Positions 50,207 through 59,366 are shown, counted from the stretch's first letter. The stretch: DNA of 64,000 nt from Pseudarthrobacter oxydans (GCF_013314975.1 NZ_JABTYH010000012.1:59118-123117); one strand, 5' to 3'. Notes: a model not told the origin generated them from the sequence alone. Numbers and translations are program-made.

Positions 50207-51538
50207 GTGAACACCACTACACGCAGCGCACACTGGCTCGATGCCCTGCGCACCCGGCTCTGGCCGCTTCCGGCCCTGGCTGTTGCCTTGGCGGTCGTCC
50301 TGGGCATGGCACTGCCCGCGCTGGACTCGGCCGTCGACGGCGAGCTGCCGGACAGCGTCACGGTTTTCCTCTTCAGCGGAGGGCCGGAGGCTGCCCGGGC
50401 CGTCCTGCAGGCCATCTCAGGTTCGCTCATCACGGTGACCTCGCTGACCTTCTCACTCACAGTGGTAACCCTGCAGTTGGCCAGCAGCCAGTTCTCTCCC
50501 CGGCTGCTGAGGACCTTCACCTCGGACCGGTTTGTGCACGGAACGCTGGCGCTCTTCCTGGCCGCCTTCGCCTTCTCACTCACAGTCCTCCGCAGTGTGC
50601 GGGACGAGGGTAACGGCAATACCGCCTTCGTACCTGAAATTTCCGTCACCGTGGCCTATGCGCTCGCCATGGCCAGCGTCGTCGGACTGGTGCTCTTCCT
50701 CGCGCACCTCACGCGGGAAATCCGGGTGGAAACCATGATGCGCAGGGTCAACGTGGAAACCCAGGAAACGATCGACCGCGTTTTTCCGCGGGACCGGCCC
50801 GCGCCCCCGCCCCAGCCGTTTCCGGCAGAGGGGAGCTTCCCTATCCGCTCCAGTTCCTCCGGCTTCCTGACTTCATATGACCAGGGCGCACTCCTGCAGG
50901 CGGCGAAAGATGCCGGCGCCGTTCTCCGCATAGACCGGGAACCCGGCAGCTCGCTGGTCCAAGGCGTCCCGTTTGCCACCGCCTGGCCCGTGGCGCCGGG
51001 AGCGACGTTCACTGCGGACGTCCGGGAGAAGCTCACAAAAGACATCAACGCCGCCGTGGCAACCGGGTATGAACGCACCAACGTCCAGGACGTCGGATTC
51101 GGGTTCCGCCAGCTGGTGGATGTTGCCGCGCGGGCGCTCTCCCCGGGTATCAACGATCCCACCACGGCGGTGCACGTCATCGGGCACCTCTCCGCGCTTC
51201 TCTGCACGCTGGCGGAGCGTAACCCCGGGCCCGAGAGTTCGGTCGACGACGACGGGCGGGTCAGGGTGGTGCTGTCCCTTCCCGGACTGCAGGACTTCCT
51301 CAGCCTGGCGATGGACCAGCCCCGGCAGTACGGCGCGTCGGACCCTGCCGTTGCGGCCCGCCTCCTCCGGCTCCTCCATGAGCTTGCGTGGTGCGACCGG
51401 AAGGGCCAGTACCGGGCGGAGATCGTGGACCACCTTGGCCGGATGCGCAACGCCATCGGCTCCGCACACTATTCGGCGCCGGAGCGTAAGGACCTGATGG
51501 ACCTGGCTGATTCCATCGCAAAAGTAATACTCATGTGA
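50207..51538 (+). CDS. DUF2254 membrane protein
   Basis: A 443-residue protein with four N-terminal membrane segments (about 23-45, 65-95, 108-128, 150-172) and a large soluble C-terminal part. The family-typical stretch is ITVTSLTFSLTVVTLQLASSQFSPRLLRTF, and LVDVAARALSPGINDPTTAVHVIGHL is a second conserved block. The function of the family is unknown. The GTG start directly abuts the stop of the AI-2E transporter, so the two are translated together. Confidence 0.92.
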   Translation: MNTTTRSAHWLDALRTRLWPLPALAVALAVVLGMALPALDSAVDGELPDSVTVFLFSGGPEAARAVLQAISGSLITVTSLTFSLTVVTLQLASSQFSPRLLRTFTSDRFVHGTLALFLAAFAFSLTVLRSVRDEGNGNTAFVPEISVTVAYALAMASVVGLVLFLAHLTREIRVETMMRRVNVETQETIDRVFPRDRPAPPPQPFPAEGSFPIRSSSSGFLTSYDQGALLQAAKDAGAVLRIDREPGSSLVQGVPFATAWPVAPGATFTADVREKLTKDINAAVATGYERTNVQDVGFGFRQLVDVAARALSPGINDPTTAVHVIGHLSALLCTLAERNPGPESSVDDDGRVRVVLSLPGLQDFLSLAMDQPRQYGASDPAVAARLLRLLHELAWCDRKGQYRAEIVDHLGRMRNAIGSAHYSAPERKDLMDLADSIAKVILM

Positions 51539-51595
51539 TCTGCGGAACAGGAATACGAAGCTAGGCTTAGTAAAAGCCCTCTACAGGAAGTGGTG

Positions 51596-52069
51596 ATGGC
51601 CACACTGGGTTCGCCTGCGCTTGGACTGCTTCGCTGCCTTGTCGCGCTGCGGGGCGTTTTCGTATGGCTGCTCCTGGTCCTGCTGATTGCCGGTGCTGCT
51701 TCCTATACGTCCGGCAGCCGGTACGCCCTGGTTCCCGGGCACAGCCCGGTGCAGGGCGGACAAGCCGCTGGCGACGTGCCGCTTCAGGCAATAGCAGACG
51801 CCGATCCGGCAGCGCCTTCAGCCTCCGCGGCGCAGTCCGTCCGCGTTGTCCCCGAGGCCGGCCCGTCCGCTGAGCCTGCGGGACTCGAGAACGAGGGCGA
51901 GCGGATCAAGGCGCCCCGCGGTGAACCCGTCCCGGTGCGGACCGGTGCGGTGGATCCGCCGTCATTAATCCAGCGGCTGCCCGGCGGCAGCCTCCACTCC
52001 CATGACGTACCGCCTGAGCCGGAACTGCCGGCACTCACGGTGGTGGAGCTTTCCATCAGCAGGACGTAG
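51596..52069 (+). CDS. DUF6153-like single-membrane-span protein, unlinked relative of 33834-34346
   Basis: A 157-residue protein with one N-terminal membrane segment (about 14-38) and a Pro/Ala/Glu-rich ectodomain without Cys and nearly without His. It ends in ELSISRT, exactly as the His-rich protein in the copper cluster at 34 kb. The next gene encodes a Cys-rich copper-binding four-helix protein, so the link to copper recurs. AGGA lies 7 bases before ATG 51596. Upstream, GCTAGGCTTAGTAAAAG (51560-51576) resembles the promoter-like motif seen at 13561 and 19545. Confidence 0.6.
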   Translation: MATLGSPALGLLRCLVALRGVFVWLLLVLLIAGAASYTSGSRYALVPGHSPVQGGQAAGDVPLQAIADADPAAPSASAAQSVRVVPEAGPSAEPAGLENEGERIKAPRGEPVPVRTGAVDPPSLIQRLPGGSLHSHDVPPEPELPALTVVELSISRT

Positions 52070-52129
52070 GAACGGTTCGCCGTTCCACCACACCCCCTAC
52101 CTGCTGTTTTGACCTGGAAAGAGATACCA

Positions 52130-52537
52130 ATGACACACGTACAGTCCATGCTGGACGCCTACCCCAAGGATGTGGCGGGCATCGACAAGGCCAAGCTCGT
52201 GGAATGCATCCAGGCGTGTTTCGACTGCGCGCAGACATGCACCGCGTGCGCCGACGCCTGCCTGAACGAGGACATGGTGGCCGAGCTCACCAGGTGCATC
52301 CGCACCAACCTCGACTGCGTCGACATCTGCGCGGCCACCGGAAAAATCCTCTCCCGCCACGGCAATTACGACGTCGGCATCACCCGGGCAGTGCTGGAAG
52401 CATGCCGCATTGCCTGCCGTGCCTGCGCGGAGGAGTGCGGCCAGCACGCCTCCATGCACCGCCACTGCGAGGTGTGCGCCGACGCCTGCCGCCGCTGTGA
52501 GCAGGCCTGCACCGACCTCCTCGCCTCGCTGGATTAG
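52130..52537 (+). CDS. Four-helix bundle copper-binding protein (DUF326, Csp-like)
   Basis: A 135-residue protein with 18 cysteines in regular CxxxC spacing along helices (VECIQACFDCAQTCTACADAC; EACRIACRACAEEC; CEVCADACRRCEQAC). This is the pattern of copper-storage proteins of the Csp type, whose Cys-lined four-helix bundles hold many Cu(I) ions. No signal peptide is present, so it should be cytosolic (Csp3-like). ATG 52130 follows GGAAAGAG. It may be co-transcribed with the preceding DUF6153-like gene and the following zinc-ribbon-like gene. Confidence 0.92.
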   Translation: MTHVQSMLDAYPKDVAGIDKAKLVECIQACFDCAQTCTACADACLNEDMVAELTRCIRTNLDCVDICAATGKILSRHGNYDVGITRAVLEACRIACRACAEECGQHASMHRHCEVCADACRRCEQACTDLLASLD

Positions 52538-52551
52538 GCGGGGTGGACGCT

Positions 52552-52785
52552 ATGGCGCATTCACAGATTCCGCTGGCTGTACGGCGCGCCGGCAGCAGGG
52601 GCGGGGCCCGTGCCGGGCGCGCGGAAGACCCGCAGCTGCGGCGGATGCTCGCCACGCACGTCCACTGCGGCGAGCCCATGCAGCTGGTGGCAGCGCCGGG
52701 CGAGGGGCCGGCGGCAAAGAACGACGGCGGCCTGCTCACCTACCGGTGCGCGTGCGGGTTCAGCTTCGATCACTGGGAGGGCTGA
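52552..52785 (+). CDS. Small hypothetical protein with zinc-ribbon-like Cys residues
   Basis: A 77-residue protein. A basic, probably unstructured N-terminus is followed by HVHCGEPMQLV and YRCACGFSFDHW. The Cys residues (one in HCGEP, two in CAC) with neighbouring His could form a small metal-binding ribbon, but the canonical CxxC pairs are incomplete. It begins 14 bases after the copper-protein stop, and co-transcription is likely. GTG 52543 is an alternative start. Confidence 0.6.
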   Translation: MAHSQIPLAVRRAGSRGGARAGRAEDPQLRRMLATHVHCGEPMQLVAAPGEGPAAKNDGGLLTYRCACGFSFDHWEG

Positions 52786-52876
52786 GCGGCTTCTCCAACG
52801 GCCGGCTTGTCCTTGGCGCTTATTGGGGGCGCCGAGGGCTGGCATCCTTACATACATCCGCGGAAGGCCCTGACCG

Positions 52877-53257
52877 TCAGCCGCGGCCGCTGAGCCGTTC
52901 GATGAGTTGATCGGCCTGGGCCAGGTTGCGGGCCATTTTGGCGCGCTCAGTCACGGCCTTCTCCAGGTACGCGGCGAGTTTGGCCTTCGCGTCATCGGAG
53001 GCCCCTGCTTCCTGTGAGGAGAAGAGCTCGAGGATGTCGGCCATCTCCTCCAGCGAGAATCCCAGGGGCTTCATCTGCTTGATCACCGTGAGGCGCTCGA
53101 CGTCGTTTTCTGAATACACCCGGAAGCCGCCCCCGGTGCGGGCCGTGGCTGGAAGCAGCCCCACGTCGTCGTAATGGCGGATGGTGCGCAGGGACAAACC
53201 TGTCCGTTCCGCCAGTTCGCCGATGTGCATGGTTGAAGTGCCGGCTCGTGCTGTCAT
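52877..53257 (-). CDS. MerR family transcriptional regulator
   Basis: A 126-residue MerR protein: HIGELAERTGLSLRTIRHYDDVGLLPATARTGGGFRVYSENDVERL, followed by a dimerisation helix and a short C-terminal region. No Cys is present, so it is not a MerR/CueR-type metal sensor. It is divergent from the SulP transporter, with a MerR-type dyad between. An internal methionine (MHIGEL) nine codons in is an alternative start. Confidence 0.9.
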   Translation of the reverse strand: MTARAGTSTMHIGELAERTGLSLRTIRHYDDVGLLPATARTGGGFRVYSENDVERLTVIKQMKPLGFSLEEMADILELFSSQEAGASDDAKAKLAAYLEKAVTERAKMARNLAQADQLIERLSGRG

Positions 53258-53286
53258 GTGGGTGGGCCTCCGTAATGTCCGCGTCC

Positions 53287-53309
53287 AACCCTACCATCAC
53301 GTTAGGGTA
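53287..53309. promoter_or_regulatory. MerR-type dyad in the merR-sulP intergenic region
   Basis: ACCCTA (53288-53293) and TAGGGT (53303-53308) are perfect complements nine bases apart. MerR regulators bind such dyads within promoters of unusually long spacing. The position fits control of its own gene, the transporter gene or both. Confidence 0.55.
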
Positions 53310-53440
53310 GAGTTGCTGGAGCCGGAGAGACGCCTGAGCGGCGGACTCCCGGCGTTCCCGGCGCGGCGCTGCGCCCCCTTCATTCTTCGAACACGTGGAG
53401 CCGCTGCCCCGCGCCTTCCTGACCATGAACGGAGCCGGCA

Positions 53441-54964
53441 ATGGCCGTCAAAACCTCTGCGGATGCCCCCGCCTCCACACCGGAACAGCTCCAGTCTGTC
53501 CGGGAAACCCTGAAGTCGCCGCGGCGGCTCAAGACCGAAGTCCTCGGCGGGCTCGTCGTCGCGCTTGCCCTGATCCCGGAGGCGATTGCCTTCTCGATCA
53601 TCGCGGGCGTGGATCCCCGCCTGGGACTTTTTGCCTCCTTCACCATGGCCGTCACCATCGCGGTCGTGGGAGGCCGGCCTGCCATGATCTCCGCAGCCAC
53701 CGGCGCGGTGGCCCTGGTGATCGCCCCGCTGGTGAAGTCCCACGGCGTGGACTACCTGGTTGCCGCCGTCATCCTGGCCGGCGCATTCCAGGTCATCCTG
53801 GGCTTGTCCGGGGTGACCAAACTGATGCGCTTTATTCCACGGTCGGTCATGGTGGGCTTCGTCAACGCCCTGGCCATCCTGGTCTTCATGGCACAGGTTC
53901 CCGAACTGCTGGGGGTGCCGTGGCTGGTGTACCCGCTGCTGGCACTTGCTTTGGTGATTGTTTTCGGACTGCCCCGGCTCACCACGGCCGTGCCCGCTCC
54001 GCTGGTGGCCATCGTGGTCCTCACGCTCATTACCGTCCTGGCGGCCATCACCGTTCCCACGGTGGGGGACAAGGGCGAGCTGCCGGACTCGCTGCCGTCG
54101 CTGTTCGTACCGGACGTTCCGTTCACCCTTGAGACCCTGCAGGTCATCTTCCCGTTCGCGCTGGCCATGGCGTTCGTGGGGCTCCTCGAATCCCTTATGA
54201 CCGCCAAGCTGGTGGATGACATTACGGACACCCGCTCCCACAAGAGCCGCGAGGCGTGGGGGCAGGGCGTGGCGAACCTCGTCACCGGGTTCACCGGCGG
54301 GATGGGCGGCTGCGCCATGATCGGGCAGACCATGATCAACGTCAAGGCCTCGGGCGCCCGCACCCGGATCTCCACCTTCCTGGCCGGCGTGTTCCTGCTG
54401 ATCCTGGTGGTGGTGCTCGGCGGCGTCGTCTCCGTCATTCCCATGGCCGCGCTGGTCGCTGTGATGATCTTCGTCTCCTGGGCCACGTTCGACTGGCACA
54501 GCATCCACCCGCGCACGCTGAAGATGATGCCCAAGAGCGAAACCCTGGTCATGGTGGCCACGGTCGTGGTCACTGTTGCCACGCACAACCTGGCCATCGG
54601 CGTCGGCGTCGGCGTGCTGGTGGCGATGGTGATGTTCGCCCGCCGGGTGGCCCACTTCGTCACGGTGGAACGGACGGTCACCGGCGTGGAAGGCCATGAA
54701 ACCGCCACGTACACGGTGAACGGCGAGCTGTTCTTCGCCTCGTCCAACGATCTCTACACCCAGTTCGAGTACGCGCTGGACCCGCAGTTTGTGGTGATCG
54801 ACATGCACGCCTCGCACCTCTGGGACGCCTCAACCATCGCCGCCCTGGACGCCATCACCGAGAAGTACCGGCACCACGGCAAGGACGTCAAGATCATCGG
54901 CCTGAACGATGCCAGCACCAGCATGCGCGAGCGCCTCGGCGGGAAGCTCGGCGCCGGGCAGTAA
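53441..54964 (+). CDS. SulP family anion transporter with STAS domain
   Basis: A 507-residue SLC26/SulP transporter. The membrane domain (about 30-400) has [26 protein letters not shown] and [24 protein letters not shown], both family signatures. A cytoplasmic STAS domain closes the protein (about 420-505: [40 protein letters not shown]). Substrates of bacterial SulP proteins include sulfate, bicarbonate and dicarboxylates; this one cannot be assigned. ATG 53441 has a modest GGAG ribosome site. The long opposite-strand frame here is a shadow. Confidence 0.93.
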   Translation: MAVKTSADAPASTPEQLQSVRETLKSPRRLKTEVLGGLVVALALIPEAIAFSIIAGVDPRLGLFASFTMAVTIAVVGGRPAMISAATGAVALVIAPLVKSHGVDYLVAAVILAGAFQVILGLSGVTKLMRFIPRSVMVGFVNALAILVFMAQVPELLGVPWLVYPLLALALVIVFGLPRLTTAVPAPLVAIVVLTLITVLAAITVPTVGDKGELPDSLPSLFVPDVPFTLETLQVIFPFALAMAFVGLLESLMTAKLVDDITDTRSHKSREAWGQGVANLVTGFTGGMGGCAMIGQTMINVKASGARTRISTFLAGVFLLILVVVLGGVVSVIPMAALVAVMIFVSWATFDWHSIHPRTLKMMPKSETLVMVATVVVTVATHNLAIGVGVGVLVAMVMFARRVAHFVTVERTVTGVEGHETATYTVNGELFFASSNDLYTQFEYALDPQFVVIDMHASHLWDASTIAALDAITEKYRHHGKDVKIIGLNDASTSMRERLGGKLGAGQ

Positions 54965-55001
54965 CAGGGCCGGTAACAGGGCCAGTAGTAGCAGGGCCGG
55001 G

Positions 55002-55694
55002 CTAGGGGCGGCTGCTGAACCGCTCAGCCAGGTTCTTGGTGCCCTGGACGATGATCTGGTCGTCGTCGTACAGGACGGTCTGGGCGGTGGTGTGCTGCCA
55101 GGTTCCGCCAGGCCGTTTGACCGCCACGATGGTGATCCCGTACTTGTCCCGGAGGCCCAGCACGCCCAGGGGCCGGTCCCGGGCATCCGACGGCGGCTGC
55201 GTGCGGACCATCACAAAGTCGTCCTCGAATTCCACGTAGTCTAGGATGGACCCGCGGACCAGGTGCGCCACGCGGCGGCCCATGTCGTGCTCAGGCCGGA
55301 TGACGTGCTGCACCCCCAGCTGGCCCAGGATTTCCGCGTGCGGCTCGCTGATGGCCTTGGCCCAGATTTCGGGGTGCTTGAAGGTGAGCAGCCGGGAGGT
55401 GGTGAGGATGCTCGCCTCCAGGTCCGAGCCGATGCCCACCACGGCCCGGTCGAACTCGTGGACGGAGAGCTGCCGCAGGACTTCTTCCTTTGTGGAGTCG
55501 GCACGGACCACGTGCGCCAGCCGTCCGTTGTAGGACTGCACGATCTGCTCGCTGCTGTCGATCCCCAGCACCTCGGTGCCCTGCGCCTCCAGTTCCAGGG
55601 CCAGGGAACCGCCGAAGCGCCCCAGGCCGATAACAGCCACGGAGTCGGGGTGGGCGGCGCGCTCGCCCCGGCGGGTGAAGATGTCCTTAGCCAA
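55002..55694 (-). CDS. ktrA: Potassium uptake regulatory subunit KtrA (TrkA family)
   Basis: A 230-residue RCK protein. The Rossmann RCK_N domain has VAVIGLGRFGGSLALELEAQG and VVGIGSDLEASILTTSRL; the RCK_C domain covers about 140-225. KtrA forms an octameric ring that gates KtrB in response to ATP/ADP. No ATG is available; TTG 55694 is the likely start, overlapping the ktrB stop by 8 bases in the sequence TTGGCTAA. The frame extends upstream into ktrB but adds nonsense sequence. Confidence 0.92.
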   Translation of the reverse strand: MAKDIFTRRGERAAHPDSVAVIGLGRFGGSLALELEAQGTEVLGIDSSEQIVQSYNGRLAHVVRADSTKEEVLRQLSVHEFDRAVVGIGSDLEASILTTSRLLTFKHPEIWAKAISEPHAEILGQLGVQHVIRPEHDMGRRVAHLVRGSILDYVEFEDDFVMVRTQPPSDARDRPLGVLGLRDKYGITIVAVKRPGGTWQHTTAQTVLYDDDQIIVQGTKNLAERFSSRP

Positions 55695-57153
55695 TGAGGG
55701 GCCTTTCCTTCGGGTTTTCGTACAGTATGGGGCGCTTCCTGAGGGCGAGCGCGGTGCCGAGCGTGACGGGGCCAAGCCGGCCGATGAACATGAGCAGGAT
55801 CAGCACCACCTGCCCGGCGGGCGGCATCCCGGCCGTGATGCCGGTGGACAGCCCCACGGTGGCAAAGGCGGACACCACCTCGAACAGGATCCGTTCCTGG
55901 CCAAAATCGGTGATCAGCATCAGGAACATGGTGGACGCCGTCACCAGGGCGATGGCCAGGAGCACCACGGTGATGGCCTGGCGGTGCACGGCCCGGGAGA
56001 GGCGCTTGCCAAAGATGTTCACCGCGGTGTCGCCACGGAGTTCCGTGGCCAGGATGAAGAACAGTACGGCGAAGGTGGTGATTTTCAGGCCGCCCGCGGT
56101 GCCGGCCGGGCCGCCGCCAATGAACATCAGGATGTCCATGCCCAGCCAGGAAACGGGGTGCATCTGGCTGATGTCAACGCTGTTGAATCCGGCGGTGCGC
56201 GTGATCACGGACTGGAAGAAGCCGCCCAGGATGCGGTCCTCGGGCGGCAGCCCGCCCAGGGTGGCGCTGTTGGTCCATTCCGCGGCCGTGAGGAACACGC
56301 TCCCGCCAGCCAGGAGCACGGCGCTGCCGGCCAGGACGATTTTGGTGTGCATGCTCCAGTAGACGGGCCGGCGGTACTGGCGGCGGAGCTCGAACAGCAC
56401 GGGAAAGCCCAGGCTGCCGATGATCACTGCGCCCGCGATCGGCAGGCACACCCATGGGTCGCCCACAAAGCCCATCAGGCTGTCCGAATACAGCGCAAAA
56501 CCGGCGTTGTTGAAGGCGGACACGGAGTGGAACACCCCGTGCCAGAGGGCCTCGCCGGGGGTGTAGCCGTAACCCAGGAGGAAGCGGAGCATCAGGAGCA
56601 CCGCCAGGATGGTCTCCACAATTACGGTGATCAGCAGGACGCCAATGAGGACGCGGCGCACGTCGCCGAAACCGGTGCTCTTGGTCTCCGTGGCGGCCAG
56701 CATCCGGGAACGCAGGCCAAGGCGGCGGGCTGTGAGCACGCCCAGGAGCGCGCCGAAGGACATCACACCGAACCCGCCGATTTGGATGAGCACCAGGATG
56801 ACCGCATGCCCGAAGCCTGTCCAGAAAACCGGGGTGTCCACCGTGACCAGCCCGGTGACGCACACGGCGGACGTGGCGGTGAACAGGGCTTCCAGCAGCG
56901 ACGCCGGCCGTGGTCCCGTGGCGGCGGCCGGCAGCATCAGGAGCACGGTCCCCGCCGCGATGGCAAGGACGAATCCCAGGGCGATCAGCTGAGCAGGGTG
57001 CCGGGGAACGAGCTTGTGGGCCAGCCGTCGGAGGGTGGACACCTGCTTGCCCTGGAGCTCCGCCAGGGACCGGCTGTACCCCGCCAGCATGGCCTTCGGT
57101 TTTTTCCGTGGGCGCTCGGGGTGGGGGCTTCGCTGGTAAGCCTTCAGGTGCAT
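55687..57153 (-). CDS. ktrB: Potassium channel-like subunit KtrB (TrkH family)
   Basis: A 488-residue K+ uptake protein with four M1-P-M2 repeats. Selectivity-filter loops are recognisable as TSAVCVTGLVTVDT, SAFNNAGFALYSD, ITRTAGFNSVDI and SAFATVGLSTGIT. It imports K+, usually driven by Na+ or membrane potential, under KtrA control. ATG 57153 is the first start that gives a normal N-terminus; the open frame to 57345 reaches into duplicated intergenic DNA and is discounted. Confidence 0.93.
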   Translation of the reverse strand: MHLKAYQRSPHPERPRKKPKAMLAGYSRSLAELQGKQVSTLRRLAHKLVPRHPAQLIALGFVLAIAAGTVLLMLPAAATGPRPASLLEALFTATSAVCVTGLVTVDTPVFWTGFGHAVILVLIQIGGFGVMSFGALLGVLTARRLGLRSRMLAATETKSTGFGDVRRVLIGVLLITVIVETILAVLLMLRFLLGYGYTPGEALWHGVFHSVSAFNNAGFALYSDSLMGFVGDPWVCLPIAGAVIIGSLGFPVLFELRRQYRRPVYWSMHTKIVLAGSAVLLAGGSVFLTAAEWTNSATLGGLPPEDRILGGFFQSVITRTAGFNSVDISQMHPVSWLGMDILMFIGGGPAGTAGGLKITTFAVLFFILATELRGDTAVNIFGKRLSRAVHRQAITVVLLAIALVTASTMFLMLITDFGQERILFEVVSAFATVGLSTGITAGMPPAGQVVLILLMFIGRLGPVTLGTALALRKRPILYENPKERPLIG

Positions 57154-57230
57154 AGGCGCCACGGTACCACCGCAGCACGGCGCAGTCCGCCCGATGGAAC
57201 AGACCTCACATTCCGCCCGGATTGACCCGG

Positions 57231-57360
57231 GCTGCCGTGCGGTCCTGCCCAGTTGGTCAGGGGGCCATCCCCACCGAAGCCGGGACACGCCGTCGTCCGC
57301 GGCGCGCCGCCAGGGTGCCCGGGGCGCAACCGGGCGGGAACGCACGACGGCGGCGCATCA
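57231..57360. repeat. First copy of a 130-bp intergenic direct repeat (contains family C hairpin)
   Basis: The segment from GCTGCCGTGCGGTCCTGCCC to the block after ACGACGGCGGCGC recurs at 57430-57560, with a 199-base period and few differences. It contains the family C hairpin: GCCGGGACACGCCGTCGT pairs in part with GCACGACGGCGGC. No coding capacity is supported in 57154-57632. Confidence 0.85.
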
Positions 57361-57429
57361 CCCCGGGCGGGCAGCGCCGGCAGGGGACCGGCCTGCGCTG
57401 GTGGGCCAGTGAGGTGCGTGCAGGCTCGG

Positions 57430-57560
57430 GCTGCCGTGCGGTCCTGCCCAGTTCGTCAGGGGGCCATGCCCACCGAAGCCGGGACACGCCGTCGTCCGCG
57501 GCGCGCCGCCCCGGTCCTCTGGGAAGCAACCGGGCGGGAACGCACGACGGCGGCGCCTCA
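57430..57560. repeat. Second copy of the 130-bp intergenic direct repeat
   Basis: Same order of blocks as at 57231-57360, including GCCGGGACACGCCGTCGT and GGGAACGCACGACGGCGGC. Its 3' block, GGAACGCACGACGGCGGCGC, appears a third time at about 57582-57601, so the region looks like repeated unequal duplication. Confidence 0.85.
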
Positions 57561-57632
57561 CGCCGGACTGGAGCGGCAGGCAGGAACGCACGACGGCGGC
57601 GCCTCACCCCGGGTGGGCAGCGCCGGAGTTGG

Positions 57633-57785
57633 TCAGGCCCGGGTTCTGCGCTTCATCCAGCCCCAGACGGCGGTGGCCGCGAACAGCACCAGGCCGATCA
57701 GGGCCAGCCACAGCAGCCCCTCGATAACGAAGCCCAGGATGGACAGAACGAGCCAGATAATAAGCAGTGTGATGATGAGTCCCAT
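57633..57785 (-). CDS. Small hydrophobic membrane protein
   Basis: A 50-residue protein, almost wholly hydrophobic (MGLIITLLIIWLVLSILGFVI, GLLWLALIGLVLFAATAVWGW), ending in the basic tail MKRRTRA. It should form two membrane helices. Similar tiny hydrophobic proteins are widespread in actinobacteria without known function. The ribosome site before ATG 57785 is weak; the frame continues to 57950, but the upstream part is not membrane-like. Confidence 0.65.
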   Translation of the reverse strand: MGLIITLLIIWLVLSILGFVIEGLLWLALIGLVLFAATAVWGWMKRRTRA

Positions 57786-57974
57786 CCCGGAAGCGTAGCC
57801 GTGATCGATGGTGGCAGGACATATTGACACGGCCCACCCGTGGGCGCACTCTGATAGCGCTGGGTGCCAGTGGCTGGCGGCCGCGGCCCACCGCGGGCCC
57901 GCCAACCGAAACCCGGAGATGTCTGGGCGCTCCGGATGCACAGTTCCCACACCCTTTCCTGTCAGGAGAAGGAA

Positions 57975-58340
57975 ATGACCGTAAACGCCCTGGAAGCCAA
58001 ATCATTCGACCAGCCCGATGAGAAGCGCCGCCCGCCCAAGACCCAGGTGGACGTGGTGACCCTCGGTGACACAACGCTCGGCAGGTTCACCTTTGAGCCG
58101 GGCTGGCGGTGGTCCGAAACCGTCAAAACCGTGGTCCACACGGACACGTGCCAGGTGAATCACGTGGGAATCTGCGCCGCCGGAACGCTGACCGTGCAGA
58201 TGGAAGATGGGTCGCAGGCCACGGTCAGCGCCGGCCACGCGTACACCATCCCGGCCGGCCATGACGCGTGGGTTGAGGGCGATGAGGCGTTCGTTGGCTA
58301 CGAGGTCATGAGCGCAGCCACCTTCGCCAAACCTGCCTGA
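57975..58340 (+). CDS. Cupin domain protein
   Basis: A 121-residue single cupin domain. The barrel strands include LGRFTFEPGWRWSETVKTVVHTDTCQVNHVG, GTLTVQMEDGSQATVSAGHAYTIPAGHDAWVEGDE. The first cupin motif, usually GX5HXHX4E, is degenerate, while Gly/His of the second motif are visible (AGHDAWV). Metal binding and enzymatic activity are therefore uncertain; it may be a small sensor or binding protein. AGGAGAAGGAA precedes ATG 57975. Confidence 0.85.
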   Translation: MTVNALEAKSFDQPDEKRRPPKTQVDVVTLGDTTLGRFTFEPGWRWSETVKTVVHTDTCQVNHVGICAAGTLTVQMEDGSQATVSAGHAYTIPAGHDAWVEGDEAFVGYEVMSAATFAKPA

Positions 58341-58352
58341 TGCCGGGCGGCT

Positions 58353-59366
58353 GTGCGCGCCCCTGGTAGAAAGGCTTCCGGGGCTCGGGATATCGCGGAT
58401 CCCGGGCCCCGGAACAAGCCCCGGCGCTGGTTGCGCGGGCTCGGCATCACCGCGCTGGTAATTGTTGGGCTGCTGCTGGTGTCGACGGCGGTCAACGCGG
58501 CCATGGAGCGGGCGGAGAAATCGGCTGTCCCTGCCTACGGCGAACGTGTCCCGGTGGGCGGCGGCGTCCTCAACGTGTACCGGAGCGGGGGAGAGGGTCA
58601 GCCGATCGTCCTCCTCAGCGGCATGGGCACCCCGGCTCCGGGTCTCGACTTTGCGCCGCTGGTCCGCGAGCTGGGCGGCTTTGACGTCCTGGTGGTGGAG
58701 GGCCTGGGATACGGCTACAGCGACATGGACGGGCCTCCGCGGAGCAACGAAAACATCAGTACCGAACTGCACGACGTTCTGGCCAGGCTGCAGGTCAGGC
58801 AGCCGTATGTCCTGGCGGGGCACTCGATCGCCGGCTTCTACATGCTGGACTACGCCAACCGGTACCGGGCGGAAGTGTCCGCGGTGGTTGGCATCGACGC
58901 GACCATCCCCAAACCCGGGGACGGGCAGGTTCCAGAACCGGAGCCGGGCTTCAGCGTGGAACGGGCCCTGGCCTTCACCGGGATGGTGCGCGCCGTGACC
59001 TTTGTGGCCCCCGGCTTGCTCGATCCAGACAGCGACGCGTACACCGATGATGAACTCCACCGCATGCGCCTGATGATGAGCTGGAACTTCGGCAACCCGG
59101 CCGTCGCGGACGAAACGGCCCGGATAGCCAACAACGCCGCTGCGCTCAGGGACGTAACCTATCCCGATGACCTGCCGGTCCTCGCCTTCATAGCCGATGA
59201 AAGCGACGACTCCACTGCCACCAAGCTGTCATCCGCGGAGAACCTGCTGGCGAACGTGGACCGTCACGAGATTGTGCCACTGCAGGGCCATCACTACCTG
59301 CACTGGACCCAGTCCCGGCGGATGGCGGAGGAGATCAGGACGTTCCTGGGGAGCGGCGGCGGGTGA
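58353..59366 (+). CDS. Membrane-anchored alpha/beta hydrolase
   Basis: A 337-residue protein with an N-terminal membrane helix (about 30-50: LGITALVIVGLLLVSTAVNAA). The alpha/beta-hydrolase domain follows: LLSGMGTPAPGLDF near the oxyanion region, nucleophile elbow VLAGHSIAGFYMLDYA and the C-terminal His in LQGHHYLHW. The acid is probably the Asp in FIADESDDS or nearby. The substrate is unknown; it probably acts outside the membrane. The GTG start at 58353 lacks a good ribosome site, so the start is uncertain. Confidence 0.85.
   Translation: MRAPGRKASGARDIADPGPRNKPRRWLRGLGITALVIVGLLLVSTAVNAAMERAEKSAVPAYGERVPVGGGVLNVYRSGGEGQPIVLLSGMGTPAPGLDFAPLVRELGGFDVLVVEGLGYGYSDMDGPPRSNENISTELHDVLARLQVRQPYVLAGHSIAGFYMLDYANRYRAEVSAVVGIDATIPKPGDGQVPEPEPGFSVERALAFTGMVRAVTFVAPGLLDPDSDAYTDDELHRMRLMMSWNFGNPAVADETARIANNAAALRDVTYPDDLPVLAFIADESDDSTATKLSSAENLLANVDRHEIVPLQGHHYLHWTQSRRMAEEIRTFLGSGGG

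Noticed and set aside
53297..54817. A 506-codon minus-strand open frame opposite the SulP gene
   Set aside because: The translation is His/Gln/Asp-rich shadow sequence; the plus-strand SulP protein has clear family motifs and a STAS domain.
55576..57225. A 549-codon plus-strand open frame across ktrB
   Set aside because: Shadow of ktrB and ktrA, which carry unmistakable selectivity-filter and Rossmann motifs on the other strand.
57154..57632. Coding frames in the duplicated region after ktrB
   Set aside because: The open frames differ between the two copies of the duplication and translate to Arg/Pro/Gly-rich sequence; the DNA, not a protein, is what is conserved.
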